Under the pieces are notes generated by a model. That model saw only the letters and a program-made list of their open reading frames with translations. It did not search any database and was not told the DNA's origin. The position numbers and the translations under genes are program-made. A stretch of DNA of 64,000 nucleotides. Origin: Kwoniella bestiolae CBS 10118. Lineage: Eukaryota; Basidiomycota; Tremellomycetes; Tremellales; Cryptococcaceae. Each line of letters begins with the position of its first letter. Position 1 is the first letter of the stretch. The DNA is taken from NCBI RefSeq assembly GCF_000512585.2, contig NC_089241.1:7086001-7150000 (forward strand), in the 5' to 3' direction. Of this stretch, positions 48,268 through 60,127 are shown one piece after another.

Positions 48268-49020
48268 ATGTAGAAGTAGAAATGAGATAGGAATGAACAG
48301 AAATGAATGAATATATCAATGCATAAGATAATAAGGTAGACAAAAGATCTTAGATGACAAGGAGGTGTACAGTCGTTCAGATTGTCAATGAGGGTTTGGT
48401 GGTGCATGAATGATATCGGGGTTTCGTGATTGGTCGAATGGAGGAAGTGAACATGTATACTGTTCCTTGATACGTTGAGTTGCAGCTTCTTGGCACTGTA
48501 TCAGGTTGATCCTTGTGATTTCTGGTTGAAACGCTGTCGTGAACTGCCTTGGAGCAGACAAGATCAGCAAGAATACGATCGGACTCTTGAGGGCCGTGAC
48601 GATGAAGGGATTGACCGGCAGTGAACTGATCAATCTGACACTCGTGTCATCCATTGTCTCGTCTGTCCTTTCATGAGGTGACATGAGCCTCAGCATACAT
48701 GCCCATGCATAAACGCATCACTGCATCTTCACTCACCTCGTCCGTCACTTGCATCATTCCCCACTTGGTTTCATGAGTATCCTTGATCTTGGTAATTGAA
48801 TCTTGGCGAGCGTGTCGTTCTTGGCATTTGGCATTTGTGCGTCATGCCGATAGTTTTGAGTCAGTGTCAAGATGATAAGGAAAATGGTCCACAAACCTCA
48901 CCTTGTATGAATACTCATACTGACCATTTGATCACTACGAGTAAAGCGAGGCTTACTGATCTTCGTTCATACCAATCCATCACCAAAACCTTCATCTCCT
49001 CAATCACCACACCCCATGTC
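48268..49020. other. Intergenic
   Basis: 3' region of RPN2 and the upstream region of the NADPH oxidase-like gene. The frame of the oxidase is open back to 48796, but the sequence there is not domain-like. No separate gene is supported. Confidence 0.4.
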
Positions 49021-51326
49021 ATGTCCCTCTCCCGTCGGACCTCCCTCTCCCTCCACTCGCACCCTACACTAACCGACGACTCTGTCCTACCCCTCACATC
49101 CGACGAGATCCAATCATTCCTAGATGAACTGGACCACAACGGAGACGGTCTTATTCAGTACTCGGAGGTCGAACGAGCATTGGACGCAGTCAACGAAGAG
49201 TTAACTCCCAGCCCTAGACCACACAATATCAACCATCCCTCGAAAGACGATGTTGCGCGTCATGCCTTTCTGCGTGATCTACTGGGGACGACCAGCACCA
49301 GCTCAGAACCGATCGCGATACGTCGAGAGGACTTTGCAGAGCGACTCAAGAGCTGGAATATACCCAGTATGAAACAATCTACATCGAACGAAGCGTCTGA
49401 CCGGGAATATATGAGCAGCATAGGACCATGGAGGAGGTTTAGATCATGGTGGTCCGTCAAGGGTCCTGAGGTGCTCTTCCTTGGTTTGGTCGTGGGAAGT
49501 ATACTGGGAATGATGCTATGGCAATCACTCAAGTACTCTCTCAATCCAAAGTATCGAGCAGCCTTCGGATGGGGCGTAGTACTCGCCAAGACCTGTGCAG
49601 GGGGATTGTACTTCACAATGTTCTACCTGGTCCTCAGCATGTCACGGTACTTTTCGACATTTCTTCGGAGGTGGTACCTCGTATCTAGAATAGTCAACTG
49701 GGATTTGAGCCAATCATTCCACATCAAGATTTCCTGCCTCGCTTTAGGATTGGCTACGCTCCATGCCATAGGTCACTTGGGTGGAACCTTCGTATATGGG
49801 AGTAGAAGCTCGAGACAGGACGCAGTAGCTGAAGTATTATCGCCCGACCTGGTCCCAAGACCTTACAATGCCTACATCAGATCCCTCCCTGGAATAACCG
49901 GATTAGTAGCATTGGGTCTGTTTTACGTACTGGCTGGACTGAGTACACCGAGAATTAGGAAATGGAATTACGAGGTATTCCAGTTGGGTCATCTACTCAT
50001 GTATCCCATCATAGCATTGCTCATGGCTCACGGTACCGCACATCTCCTGCAATTCCCCATGCTGGGGTACTTCCTCGCCTTTCCGACTCTCTTGGTACTC
50101 GTCGAAAGAATCACGAGACTGTTCATTGGATTTAGGGGTATAAAGGCTACGATCAAGATACTGGATTCCGCAACTATCCAACTTACCATCCCGACCCCTA
50201 AACCAGAGGTGTTGTGGAGGTACAAACCTGGTCAATACATCTTTCTTCAAGTCCCAAGTATATCTCGATTCCAGTGGCACCCTTTTACCATATCTACCTG
50301 CATCAACAGCAAAATACAATTGCACATCAAGACCGATGGGAATTGGACCAGTACTTTGAGGGATCTAGCCCCCTCTGGAGAAAAGGGAGGGACAGAGGGG
50401 GAGTTGGTGGTAGGGCTGAACGGTCCGTTCGGAGCTCCGGCAGAGAGGTTTTACGAGTATAGTCATGCGATCTTGGTGGGGAGTGGGATTGGCGTGACGC
50501 CTTTTTCGGGGATATTGGCGGATTTGCAGGAGAGGGACGATAGGTCGCATGGTGGGCCGGGTCAAGGTGAGCTGGAGTCTAAGCTCAAAAATGGGACTTT
50601 TCCCTTCCCAATTGATATGTATCAGATGTTGGCATGTGGATCGACTGACACTTTGACCGTGCAGCTACTGCACCTTCGGAGGGTATCAACGAGAAAACGT
50701 CCAACTCTAACCCCCTAAGTCGAACACTCTCACGCACCCTCTCGCGAAAGAAATCGCGAACACGCTCTCAACGAAATTCTACCCGGTCTCCTTATCCACC
50801 AGACTACAAACGAATCGATTTCCACTGGATGGTGCGCGACAAGAACCACCTAAGTTGGTTTTCGAACCTCCTCAATTCCATCTCAAAATCACAAGAATAT
50901 CATCGGTCCCTCCTCAGCTCATCACCGTCCTATCCCCACTTGGACATCCGCCTCCAGACGCACGTCACGGCCAAACGTAAATCCCTGACCACCCACATCT
51001 ACCGGTGGCTCCTCGAGCTTCACAGGACGGATGATCATCCCGAATCGCCCTTGACCGGCTTATTGAACGGATCAAACTTTGGTAGACCGGATTTCATCAA
51101 GATTCTGGATAAGCACTACGAAGATATGGCAGAGTACCAAAGGTCGTCTGGCAGGCACAGGGAAGGAGGAGAGGGAGGGGCGGAGAAGTTGAAAGTTGGG
51201 GTATTCTTTTGCGGGGCGCCGATGATTGGTGAGATTCTCGCGGATAGGTGTAAAGCTTTGACGAAGAGAGGGGAAGAGGAGGGGGTCGAGGTTAGATATC
51301 ATTTTATGATTGAGGTGTTTGGGTAG
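49021..51326 (+). CDS. EF-hand NADPH oxidase / ferric reductase family protein
   Basis: Exons 49021-50566 and 50665-51326 give 735 residues. The N-terminus carries a complete EF-hand loop (DHNGDGLIQYSE). Next comes a ferric-reductase transmembrane domain with haem-ligand histidines (LGLATLHAIGHLGG; FQLGHLLMYPIIALLMAHG), then the FAD site (QWHPFTIST), the NADP site (HAILVGSGIGVTPFSGIL), and NOX-type segments HWMVRDKNHLSWFSNLL, NFGRPDFIKIL and VGVFFCGAPMIGEIL. The DKNHLSWF/GRPDF pattern is that of NADPH oxidases rather than yeast metalloreductases, and the EF-hand fits the calcium-regulated NoxC/NOX5-like class. A basic Ser/Arg insert (SRTLSRTLSRKKSRTRS) lies in the NADPH domain. An in-frame ATG at 48796 exists, but I prefer 49021 (MSLSRRTSLSLHS). 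Confidence 0.85.
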
Positions 51327-52354
51327 TTGTCCAGCCTTGAATATATGTATGATTAGATGTCGATAGGATAGATCACCGAGCGTCTTCAGAAAACATTGTT
51401 AGCGAGTGGGATTATCTCTTCACCGTGCTGTCGCCCAGTCTCAGACTCCGACACTGAAGCGAAAGATCACGCCATGATGTGCTACTCTCATCCTACCTAT
51501 AACAGGGTAACCGGAGTGTCCTGGTCATTCATATGAATTCTCTGGAACTGAAAACGATACATTCGCAACAGTCTTACGTACTAGTATGCAATGGCACACT
51601 AGAGTTACGCCGAACACTCGGTGGTTCGGTTGAATGGACCAGCGTACTCGTAACAATGCTTTACGTTATCTCCGGCATTTGATACGAGTAATCCTCAGAC
51701 TCACTCATCCCGGATTCCTTGGCGGACGAAACCGGGTAGATACAAAGAGCTTGGTACAAACCTACAAACCGTACTTCACCACAACAAGTCTTTCAATGCT
51801 GTGTACTTGGCAGCCGATAGATACTGATTAAATTGCGGATGTCTCGTTTTTGATAGCTTCGTCATAACGCACAGAATCGTCATCAACTTTGATTGTTTTC
51901 GGCTCAATGTGAACTTGACTGCTCATGGCCTGCACTGCTGGGTCTTCCAGGCAGATGTAGTGTTTGCCGGAATGCTTTACTTGCATCGCCTTGATCGATC
52001 GTATCTCACTTGGCACTTTATCAGATCATCAGTCTAGCTCAATGTAGACTTCATAAACCTAGAAACGCTTGGCTGTGGCATGATCTCTCCTCGTATTCAG
52101 GACAAGTCGTCTGTTATGAGGTGCCAGCAGGCCGGACTCCTCATCAGCATCTCAACAATTCCCCAGGACAATAACAATTTTGACCTCATCAGCACTTTGC
52201 GCCAAGGTGTGCGATCGAAGCCAAGTACAAGGTGACATCCATGTCATCATCGTTTCTTCCACCCTCAAAAGCTATATAAAGGACCTCAGCCAACTCTATC
52301 CAGATATGCTCTATCCATTCAGGCCTCTCCGAAAAGCGACAGCCACTCTCAAAC
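51327..52354. other. Intergenic
   Basis: About 1 kb. Two short open frames (51634-51831 plus; 51828-52016 minus) have no recognisable features. The 3' end holds the CHRD gene promoter with a TATATAAA box at 52273-52280. Confidence 0.45.
52273..52280 (+). promoter_or_regulatory. TATA box of the CHRD gene
   Basis: TATATAAA lies 75 bp before the start codon at 52355, a spacing consistent with a strong core promoter. Confidence 0.6.
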
Positions 52355-53608
52355 ATGATCTTCACCACCTTCACACTCGGTCTGTTGGCCACATCAGCCC
52401 TAGCGGCGCCGACATATTCTGACTCATGGTCAGACCACGATAAATCCAAATCGGAGTCATACCCATACGGAACCAAAGTCGGCGAACCCAAGTACTTCAC
52501 CTCGGCCTTCTCGACCCGTGCCAATGCCACCCAAGTCATTGCCAACAACGGAACAGCTGTTCCTGGTCAGACAGGTGCATTCGGTCATTTCTCTTTCAAG
52601 ATCAATAGCGATAAAGATATAATCTGCTACGATATCACTCTTGTCAACGTGACTGGGGAATACCTGAGTCCAGCATTCACTGCTACCCATATCCATCAGG
52701 GTCCAAGAGGGTCTGCTGGTCCACCAAGGTGGGTAAATGTATTTCATCTCGTCGCTCTGCCTCCTCACAGTCTACTTCAGCACTTCATGCTGATTTACCA
52801 TTCCAATGTCCTCAGAATCGCATTCCCCAACCCCGAGAAGGTCCGAGTCGACCAGACTGGAGCCGAAGTGCGGGTCTCCAAGGGATGTCTCCAAGGACCC
52901 TTCAGCACCAACGTCACCGCCAACGGTACAGACACAGGTAGTGCCTCAGGATTCACCCTGAAAGCGATCGAAGATTCACCTTCCTCCTTCTTCGCCGATA
53001 CACACATTGTCCAGTTCCCAGCAGGAGCAGTGAGAGGTCAATTGAACAGCTCCGAAGTACCAGTCAAGAATCCCGAATGGTTCACCTCGACCCTTCGGAC
53101 CGATGCCACCTCCAACCAAGTCGTCAATGGTAGTAGCATCAGTGTCCCCGGATCGGAAGGTACGAAAGCGACCTATATTTTGAAGATCAATTCGGAAGAG
53201 GATATCCTGTGCTACGATATTGTCGTTGAAGGCTTCCCCGAGGGTCAAGAATACTTTAGTCCAGCTAAGACCGCTACTCACGTACATAGTGGAGTGTACG
53301 GTCAATCCGGCCCACCAAGACTCGCGTTCAAGAACCCCCAACCGGTCGAGAAAGACGACTGGAAGCTCCTCAAATTGGTGAAGAGTTTGCTCGGCAAGAG
53401 CAAGAACTACAAGACCGTCAGGGTATCCTCAGAATGTGTCAAAGGTCCATTCACAACCGGTCTGTTGGATGTTAATGGTACGGATACTGGATCAGCCACT
53501 GGATTTACGCTCAAACAGATGGAGGAGAACACAGAAGCATTCAATGCGGATTTCCACACCAGCGGATTCGTGGCTGGGGCTGTTAGGGGTCAACTCTATC
53601 GGGTATAA
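52355..53608 (+). CDS. Secreted protein with two CHRD domains
   Basis: Exons 52355-52728 and 52816-53608 give 388 residues. A signal peptide (MIFTTFTLGLLATSALA|AP) is followed by two related CHRD-like units. Unit 1 has CYDITLVNVTGEYLSPAFTA and THIHQGPRGSAGPPR; unit 2 has CYDIVVEGFPEGQEYFSP and THVHSGVYGQSGPPR. Each ends GAVRGQL. Several N-glycosylation sites (NVT, NGT) suggest secretion or wall association. The intron (87 nt) is a multiple of three and stop-free, so a retained-intron form would add 29 residues right after the first GPPR. CHRD domains occur in chordin and microbial proteins; their role in fungi is unknown. Confidence 0.85.
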   Translation: MIFTTFTLGLLATSALAAPTYSDSWSDHDKSKSESYPYGTKVGEPKYFTSAFSTRANATQVIANNGTAVPGQTGAFGHFSFKINSDKDIICYDITLVNVTGEYLSPAFTATHIHQGPRGSAGPPRWVNVFHLVALPPHSLLQHFMLIYHSNVLRIAFPNPEKVRVDQTGAEVRVSKGCLQGPFSTNVTANGTDTGSASGFTLKAIEDSPSSFFADTHIVQFPAGAVRGQLNSSEVPVKNPEWFTSTLRTDATSNQVVNGSSISVPGSEGTKATYILKINSEEDILCYDIVVEGFPEGQEYFSPAKTATHVHSGVYGQSGPPRLAFKNPQPVEKDDWKLLKLVKSLLGKSKNYKTVRVSSECVKGPFTTGLLDVNGTDTGSATGFTLKQMEENTEAFNADFHTSGFVAGAVRGQLYRV

Positions 53609-53905
53609 ATAAGCGAAGAGAGGCGAGGAAGATAAGCAGTTGGGGTGCAGGGAGCTAAACGGGGTGCCAAGTATCTATGGACAATTTCTTGTGTCAGTAA
53701 TTGATTGATCGTATTCCGAAGCATTATTGGCAGTACAGTTAGAACAAATCAAGTATAATGTGAAGGATGAATTACATATCTGAGCAGATTGCGGTTTGGC
53801 CCTTCTAACCGGTTCAAAGCTCCTTCGAGCAGGAGCACGGCGGGGGAAACGCCGAGGTGAAAGTTTCAGGGAAGCAAGTTGACTTTGGCTCCAATCCGTT
53901 CGTCG

Positions 53906-53942
53906 CTTATCGTCTACCTTATCGCACATAACCGACCTTATC
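53906..53942 (-). promoter_or_regulatory. Cluster of three GATAAG sites
   Basis: CTTATC at 53906-53911, 53918-53923 and 53937-53942 (GATAAG on the minus strand), all in the same orientation within 37 bp. GATAAG is the core site of AreA/Gat1-type nitrogen regulators in fungi; the clustering before a nitrogen-releasing enzyme gene supports such control. Confidence 0.6.
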
Positions 53943-54014
53943 TCTAACACTGCTACTCGTAATCTCGCACTATACGAACATCGTTCTCACGATACCGCGC
54001 ACCATGTCACAGTG

Positions 54015-54022
54015 TATATAAA
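54015..54022 (+). promoter_or_regulatory. TATA box of the amine oxidase gene
   Basis: TATATAAA 55 bp before the start codon at 54077 and about 75 bp downstream of the GATAAG cluster. Confidence 0.6.
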
Positions 54023-54076
54023 GAGACAATCTGGTGTCCAGAGGTGTGCCAATTGTTCAGAACAACAACACATACC

Positions 54077-56977
54077 ATGGCACCTATCGCTACCACCGCA
54101 CCAGACATAGCTACAGACACTATCCAAGCTGTCAAGGCTGCTATCTCAGCTCCAAAGCCGACCTCCACCTCGTCTCATCCGCTCGATCCCTTATCTGCGG
54201 AGGAGATCAAAGCAGCAGTCTCTTTGATCCAAACACATGTCGAGGACATCGACCCAGAAGCCAAGATCTGGTTCAAGGTCAGTTGAACTACTGTAAAGTC
54301 GGAATGGGAATGCAGTTGACAAGTGAAGTAGCATGTAACGCTGCACGAGCCCCCCAAAGCAGAGCTTGTCAAGTACCTCCTAGCGACGAGGGATGGATCC
54401 ACTACAGCTGCCCTACCCAGAGAAGCAGCTGCGTTGATCTCCAGGACAACATCCGCGGGCGTAAAATTCTACGAATACATCACGTCACTCACCTCAAGCT
54501 CGGTGATCTCATGTGAGGTAGTAGCAGATCTCGATCATGCCCCGCTCGATGCGGACGAGATGGTGGCTGCCGAAGAGGCGTTACTCAATGATCCGGAATT
54601 TGCGAAAGTGGTGGAGAAGTTGAGACTCCCAGAGGGAGCAGTCGTGGTTGCTGATTCCTGGCCTGTGAGTATGCATGTCCCCGCACAACCTCCAGGATGA
54701 AGCTGATGTAGGAATGCAGTACGGCTGTGATACGGTCGATGAAGTACCCAGACTTATCCCGATGATGACATATTAGTGAGCTCTAAGGAGATCAATGTTT
54801 CTCACAGATCAGGGGAAGCTGAATGCTATATGATCATAGTCGAACCTCATCGGACCTCGATAGCAATCATTACGCTACTCCCCTTCCGTTAATCCCGGTT
54901 ATGAACCCCGCAACAATGAAGCTGCACTCAGTAGAATACACTCCCATCTACGGAGGTGAATCTACCGAGACTATCGAATCACTCTGGGCGAAAGAAGAGA
55001 ACTTCCCTTGGGAGAAACATGAAGCTCACGAATACAAGCATGAACTTCAAGCGTCAATCCGAGGCGGTCTTGAACCTCTCGAGGTGGTACAGAAGAATGG
55101 ACCGAGTTTCAAAGTAGATGGGCACAAAGTGTCCTGGCAGAAATGGGAGCTTGTAGTCGGCTTCAACGTGAGTCAAAATCAAGTCCGTGCACAGCTAAGG
55201 TACGGTGTAGTATAGGGAAGGTCTGACCTTGCACGATGTCCGATATGACGGAAGGGACGTCTTCCATAGACTGTCAATCTCTGATATGTAAGCTAGCCGT
55301 CCGATATCACTCTTGAGAATATCGCGGGACATTGCAGCTAGACTGATCACCTGAATGCATTCATAGGACTGTACCGTATGGTGACCCCCGTACCCCGTGA
55401 GTGAGAATTGCTCTGCTCTCGTTCTGTCTGATGCTGATGATTGTTCAGGTATCACCGTAAACAAGCGTTCGATCTGGGAGATGTGGGTGCAGGTGTCTGT
55501 GCCAATCAACTTGATTTGGTGAGTAACTCATATCGCAATCCTCTTCGAATCTTGGGCTGACACTCGTCGTAGGGATGCGACTGTCTTGGATCGATTCACT
55601 ACTTTTCCGCCGACATGGTCACTTCCAAGGGAGATGTTAAGCGAATGAACAATGTCGTTTGCCTTCACGAGCAAGACGAAGGTATCGGATGGAAGCGTGA
55701 GTAGTGAGAGAATGCGACTGCTCAAGCTCGAGCTGACTTTCCCATAGACACCAACTTCCGGACTGGCAACGCTTCCGTCACTCGAAGTCGAGTTCTGGTC
55801 CTTCAAATGATCATTACTGTAGCCAACTATGAGGTATGTCAATTTTGAGTTGAGCGCGGCTAAACCAGACGCAGTACATCTTCGCATGGAAGCTCGATCA
55901 AGCCGCGAACATCCACCTCGAGACTCGAGCCACCGGGATTCTTTCGACTGTGGCTATACTTCCCGGAGAGATCAGTCCATATGGAACGATCGTTAATCCC
56001 GGCGTACTTGCTCCAAATCATCAACACATCTTCTCAGTCCGAATGGACCCGGCTATTGGAGCGCTAGGCGAAGGAAACACCGTCATACAAGAAGACTCGG
56101 TGCCTATGGCTTACGATCCGAAGAACACTCCCAAGAACAACCCCTGGGGTGTAGGATATACTGTCGAAAAGACACCAATGGAGTTGAGTGGGTTTGCCGA
56201 TGCTGCTCCTCATAAGAACCGGGTATTCAAGGTGAGTAATGCCAGCAGTTGAATTGGCGTACCAGCTGATCACAATGGATAGATCGTCAACCCTAATCGA
56301 ACCAATCCTATTAGTGGCAGGAACATCGGCTACAAGCTTGTTCCTCAGCCATCCCAGCTCATGTTGTCTCATCCGGAAAGTGTGGGTTTTGCTAGAGCAG
56401 AATTGTGAGTTTGTGTCTTTCATTCTTACCGATGCTAGATGCTGATAATCTCATCTTACTTCAGTGCCGACCACCACATTGTAAGCTTACTATGATCATA
56501 CTGACCACCGTGTCACGTTTCCTCGCTGACCTTGCGATTCAGTGGGTGACAAAGTACAAAGATGGGGAGCTCTTCTCCGGCGGTCAATACACCAATCAAA
56601 GCTCAGGTAACGCCCGAGGTATCAAATCTTGGGTAGCAAGGCAAGATAACGTTGCCAATGATGAGTGAGCCCTGCTTTGTTTCACCAGACATGCATGAAT
56701 GCTTACCGGAGTTCGTAGTCTGGTACTCTGGCATACTTTCGGTTTGACCCACAACGTAAGTGTTTACTAGCAGTAATATACAGATCGATTGATTGGACTG
56801 ACGATTGACTTTTAGACTCGGGTTGAGGACTTCCCAGTAATGCCTTGTGAAACGCACACGATCTCGCTCAAGCCTGTCGACTTCTTTACCGCGTCACCGG
56901 CAATCGACGTTCCGCCCAGTACCCAAGCATTCAACAAGAGTACTTTGGTGAACGGATCATGTGGATCATGTCGTTAA
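54077..56977 (+). CDS. Copper amine oxidase (primary-amine oxidase)
   Basis: Multi-exon gene starting MAPIATTAPDIATDT. N-terminal N2/N3 domains (HPLDPLSAEEIKAAVSLI) precede the catalytic core. The core shows YHRKQAFDLGDVGAG (catalytic-base Asp region), CDCLGSIHYFSAD, and ITVANYEYIFAWKL with the NYEY motif whose first Tyr becomes topaquinone. It also has HQHIFSVRMD (two copper His), TPKNNPWGVGY, and FGLTHNTRVEDFPVMPCE (third copper His). The end is NGSCGSCR, with no PTS1 and no signal peptide. It oxidises primary amines to aldehyde, ammonia and hydrogen peroxide. It is the first gene of an apparent nitrogen-scavenging cluster (amidase, permease and regulator follow). Confidence 0.93.
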
Positions 56978-57480
56978 GTATGGGACGATGGGGAAAATCT
57001 ACTGTACTGTTTGGAAAGGCTCAAAAGGAATGATTTGTATAGGGATCTTTGAATGGATACTGGCTTGCCCCGTGTGCTGTGTAGGATTCCTGAGCATCAT
57101 TCTGATGTCGACGTGATACCAAGCCAGTCGTTTGCAGTTTCGGGCACTACTACTTCGGCTTGCCCATGCGGTATGCCGAATTGCAATGATTACGTTTGTG
57201 TCAACGTTTGTCCCATGGTGCTGATTGTACAGGACATGGTGGCTGGCGAGCGCTATACGGGGGTCAGGAAGCGTTAAGAAGAACGGCCGGGTCTTTGAGG
57301 GATCAATCGTAGAGGCAAATCCTTGGCCAATGCTGCACGATATGGGAGAGTGCAGCCTTTCCAACACAGGATACAGTTTGATGGGACACCCAGTCACTGT
57401 CGCGGGATGTAAATCGCTCAACATAAACCTTTGCATCGCAGAACTTTAACGCTACAACCCATCTTATGCTCAAGGAATCC
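56978..57480. other. Intergenic, convergent gene ends
   Basis: Between the 3' ends of the amine oxidase and amidase genes. Open frames on both strands near 57050-57450 lack features; I see no gene. Confidence 0.4.
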
Positions 57481-59489
57481 TTATGAGATGACCTTTACAA
57501 TCTTTTCTAGAGCCGCAAGCGTAGCCTCGTCATGACCATTGTATCCAGTAACTTGAAGCGAAATTGGAGCCTGAGAGCAAAGTCAGCCACCTAAGGAGAA
57601 GCTCGGTGGTAGATGCTTGACATACGCCTGAGGATTGTTCCGAGTCATAACTGTCCCATGTGATCTTCTCACTCTCGTTTGAAGGCTTGTACGAAGTATC
57701 TTTGGCGTCCTTGGTGGAATCTACGAACTGACCAGTAGGGAAGATGGCTGATGGATAGTTGGTGAGATTCCAAAACGAGGTGTACTGGACATGAATTAGC
57801 TCATCCTTAAACTAATCAGACTCACATTCCAGTATTTTGCAGTTCCCAAAGCTGGTGCGGCTCCGGGCGAAGGTGGAGAAAGTACCACATCTACACCAGA
57901 CGCTTGCCAGTGTGCCGCTTGAGCCTTTCTGAAGTCGTCTCTTCTTGCTGCGAGAGCAAGGTATTCTCCAAGGGTGAGTTCCTTGCTCCAGTCGATGATC
58001 CATTGCGACAGAGGAAGCATGGGCTCTCCAGTCCTGGCAAGATGTTCCCGAACCATTGCACCTCCGTCTGGCCAGTACAATTTGCTCTACCAGGACAAAT
58101 CAGCGTATGCACATCATCCCTGACATAGCTAACTCACTATGATATCCCAAGCCTCGTCAGAAAGGATACATTCGTAAGGGACTATCTCAAACAAGCCTGA
58201 TGCTTCTAGTTTGGCAGTGACTTCCTTGAGAGCTCGTTGCATGGGTGCGAGGGGCTTGACCACACCATCGTCAAGCATTATACCGATTCTGATCTTTTCT
58301 TGAGGGAATACCGGATTGTAATTCCAAGGCTTAACTTGGACACTGTGTGATGGTGGTCAGCAACGCAATCAAAAAAATACATGAAGTACTCACGTTGGGT
58401 CTCTAAGCCAAGGTTTTGATCCCACCATGACCTCCATATAAAGCTTGAGATCCTCCACTGATCTCGCCATCGGGCCGTGCGTACAAATGATTCCTTCGTA
58501 TCCAGTAGGACACATAGGCATCTGACATCCACCAGCAGGAAGTCGGTAAATGGATGGTTTGAACCCGTAAATCCCACAGGCCGCCGCCGGCTCCATTGAC
58601 CCACACACACAGTTAGTCACTGTCCCCTTGGGGATTCGGATCATTTTACTTACCGCTCTGATGGACCCTCCGATGTCTGTACCAACACCGAGGCACGATC
58701 CTTTCATACTGATCAAAGCACCTTCGCCACCACTTGAGCCACCGGACGTGAGTTCAGGGTTGTAGGGGTTGATCGTGGTACCGAGATAACAGCTGGTCTC
58801 GAGATGCATGATTGTCTGAGGCTGTGTTGTTTCTGCGGAAGAAAGTAAGCAGGACGCGTTAGGTCTGTCAGTACGTGTCAGTACGTTGAACAAGTACTCA
58901 CTGACGTAGAACACAGCTCCAGCTTCTCTTAGAACGGAGACCAAGTGAGCATCTTCCTCTGCAATGGTATTCCCGACCATATCCAGGAAACCAGAGGGAG
59001 AGTCTCGTCCTTTGATATCCATATGGTCCTGCTTACACCGTTAGTGCGTGACCACTTTGCTGGATATAGTATGATATGACTTACCTTGATGGATATAGGG
59101 AGACCGTGCAGAGGCCCGACTGGCTTGCCAGTCTTCTCAAACTCCTCATCAAGCGATTTGGCGCGTGCAATAGCTTCATCCATAAACATATCGGTAAGAC
59201 AATTGGTAGCTTGTTGAGCGATAGCTGCAGCTTTGCAGTACGCGGTGGTCGCCTGTACCGACGTGTATTTTCGGGTAGCAAGATCATCTCTCAGCTTGGT
59301 CGCTGTTAGGTTGATGATCTCCAGTTCTTCAGGAGAGAGGATACTACTTGATGCGATCAAAGTCGTTCTATCTTTCGGGAGTGGAAAGGCTGATTTGGTA
59401 AGAAGGTATTCGCTCGGAATAGATTCATCTCGAGCAGCGATAGCTTTGGCAGCGAGAGCTGGGTAATCGAGCACTCGGGTAGGAGACAT
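57481..59489 (-). CDS. Amidase-signature hydrolase
   Basis: Multi-exon gene starting MSPTRVLDYPALAAKAIAAR and ending LEKIVKVIS. The Ser-cisSer-Lys triad of the amidase signature family is visible: LPISIKDH (Lys), SGGSSGGEGALI (cis-Ser) and GVGTDIGGSIR (nucleophile Ser). Further family segments are AAACGIYGFKPS, GPMARSVEDLKLYME and SGVDVVLSPPSPGAAP. The fungal subgroup includes general amidases that release ammonia from carboxylic amides, as Aspergillus amdS-type enzymes do. Cytosolic by appearance. It is transcribed divergently from the permease and shares a GATAAG-rich promoter. Exact substrate unknown. Confidence 0.92.
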
Positions 59490-60127
59490 TCTAGTTGATT
59501 GGGATGAGAGTTGTGATGTCCAGTCAAATGATGGGGAGAGGGGAGTATAAATCCGTAGAACTAGGATGGGGGAAGCGTTGATATCGTCTTGCTGCTTATC
59601 ATCCTTATGGAAAGCTTTGCCCTACTATCTTATACTTGTCAAACCTTCGACCGCCAAGTGCTTCTTATCATCCGGCGCATGACTTATCTTTCATCTTCCC
59701 ACGTCAGCTCCGGTGCTTCTCGCTTATAGCTCGTGGGAAATTGCAAGCTGGTCCAGAAGATTACAGATGATCGCACCCGCTGGAGGGCGACTGGGCAAGA
59801 AATCACGGTGTCTTGTTGATGATTCCGATGGCCCACCACGGTAAGTTAAAGTTGACGAACTTGACGAAAGCGCGGCCCCCAATCATCCAAGCCTCAACTC
59901 TTATCTCTCGTTTGTCGTCACAATAACAGGCACGGGTTAGATCCAAAACAAGGTTCTCGGTTGTGTAATCGTGCGATCTCTTGCGCATCATTTACCCCAC
60001 ACTTCCCATAACTTCGGTGCATCTTCTTATCAACATACCCCGTACATATATAATCATACGAACATTACCCTTGCGAGCCCTCTTTCGCCATGAAACATAC
60101 CTCCTTGCATTCGCCAGCATCTGCAAT
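59490..60127. promoter_or_regulatory. Divergent amidase/permease promoter with five GATAAG sites
   Basis: CTTATC occurs at 59595-59600, 59664-59669, 59683-59688, 59900-59905 and 60026-60031, all in one orientation. A given 6-mer on either strand would be expected less than once in this length by chance. This suggests shared GATA-factor control of amidase and permease. Confidence 0.55.

Larger units (their letters stand above)
53609..54076. promoter_or_regulatory. Amine oxidase upstream region
   Basis: Carries three CTTATC motifs (53906-53911, 53918-53923, 53937-53942) and a TATATAAA box (54015-54022), then a 54-bp leader to the start codon. It also contains the 3' region of the CHRD gene. 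Confidence 0.6.

Noticed and set aside
51828..52016. 62-residue minus-strand frame
   Set aside because: No start context, domain or paralogue; too short to support.
52457..52768. Minus-strand frame within the CHRD gene
   Set aside because: Shadow of a clear secreted protein on the plus strand.
56978..57450. Open frames on both strands between amine oxidase and amidase
   Set aside because: Convergent 3' ends; sequences look noncoding and carry no domain.
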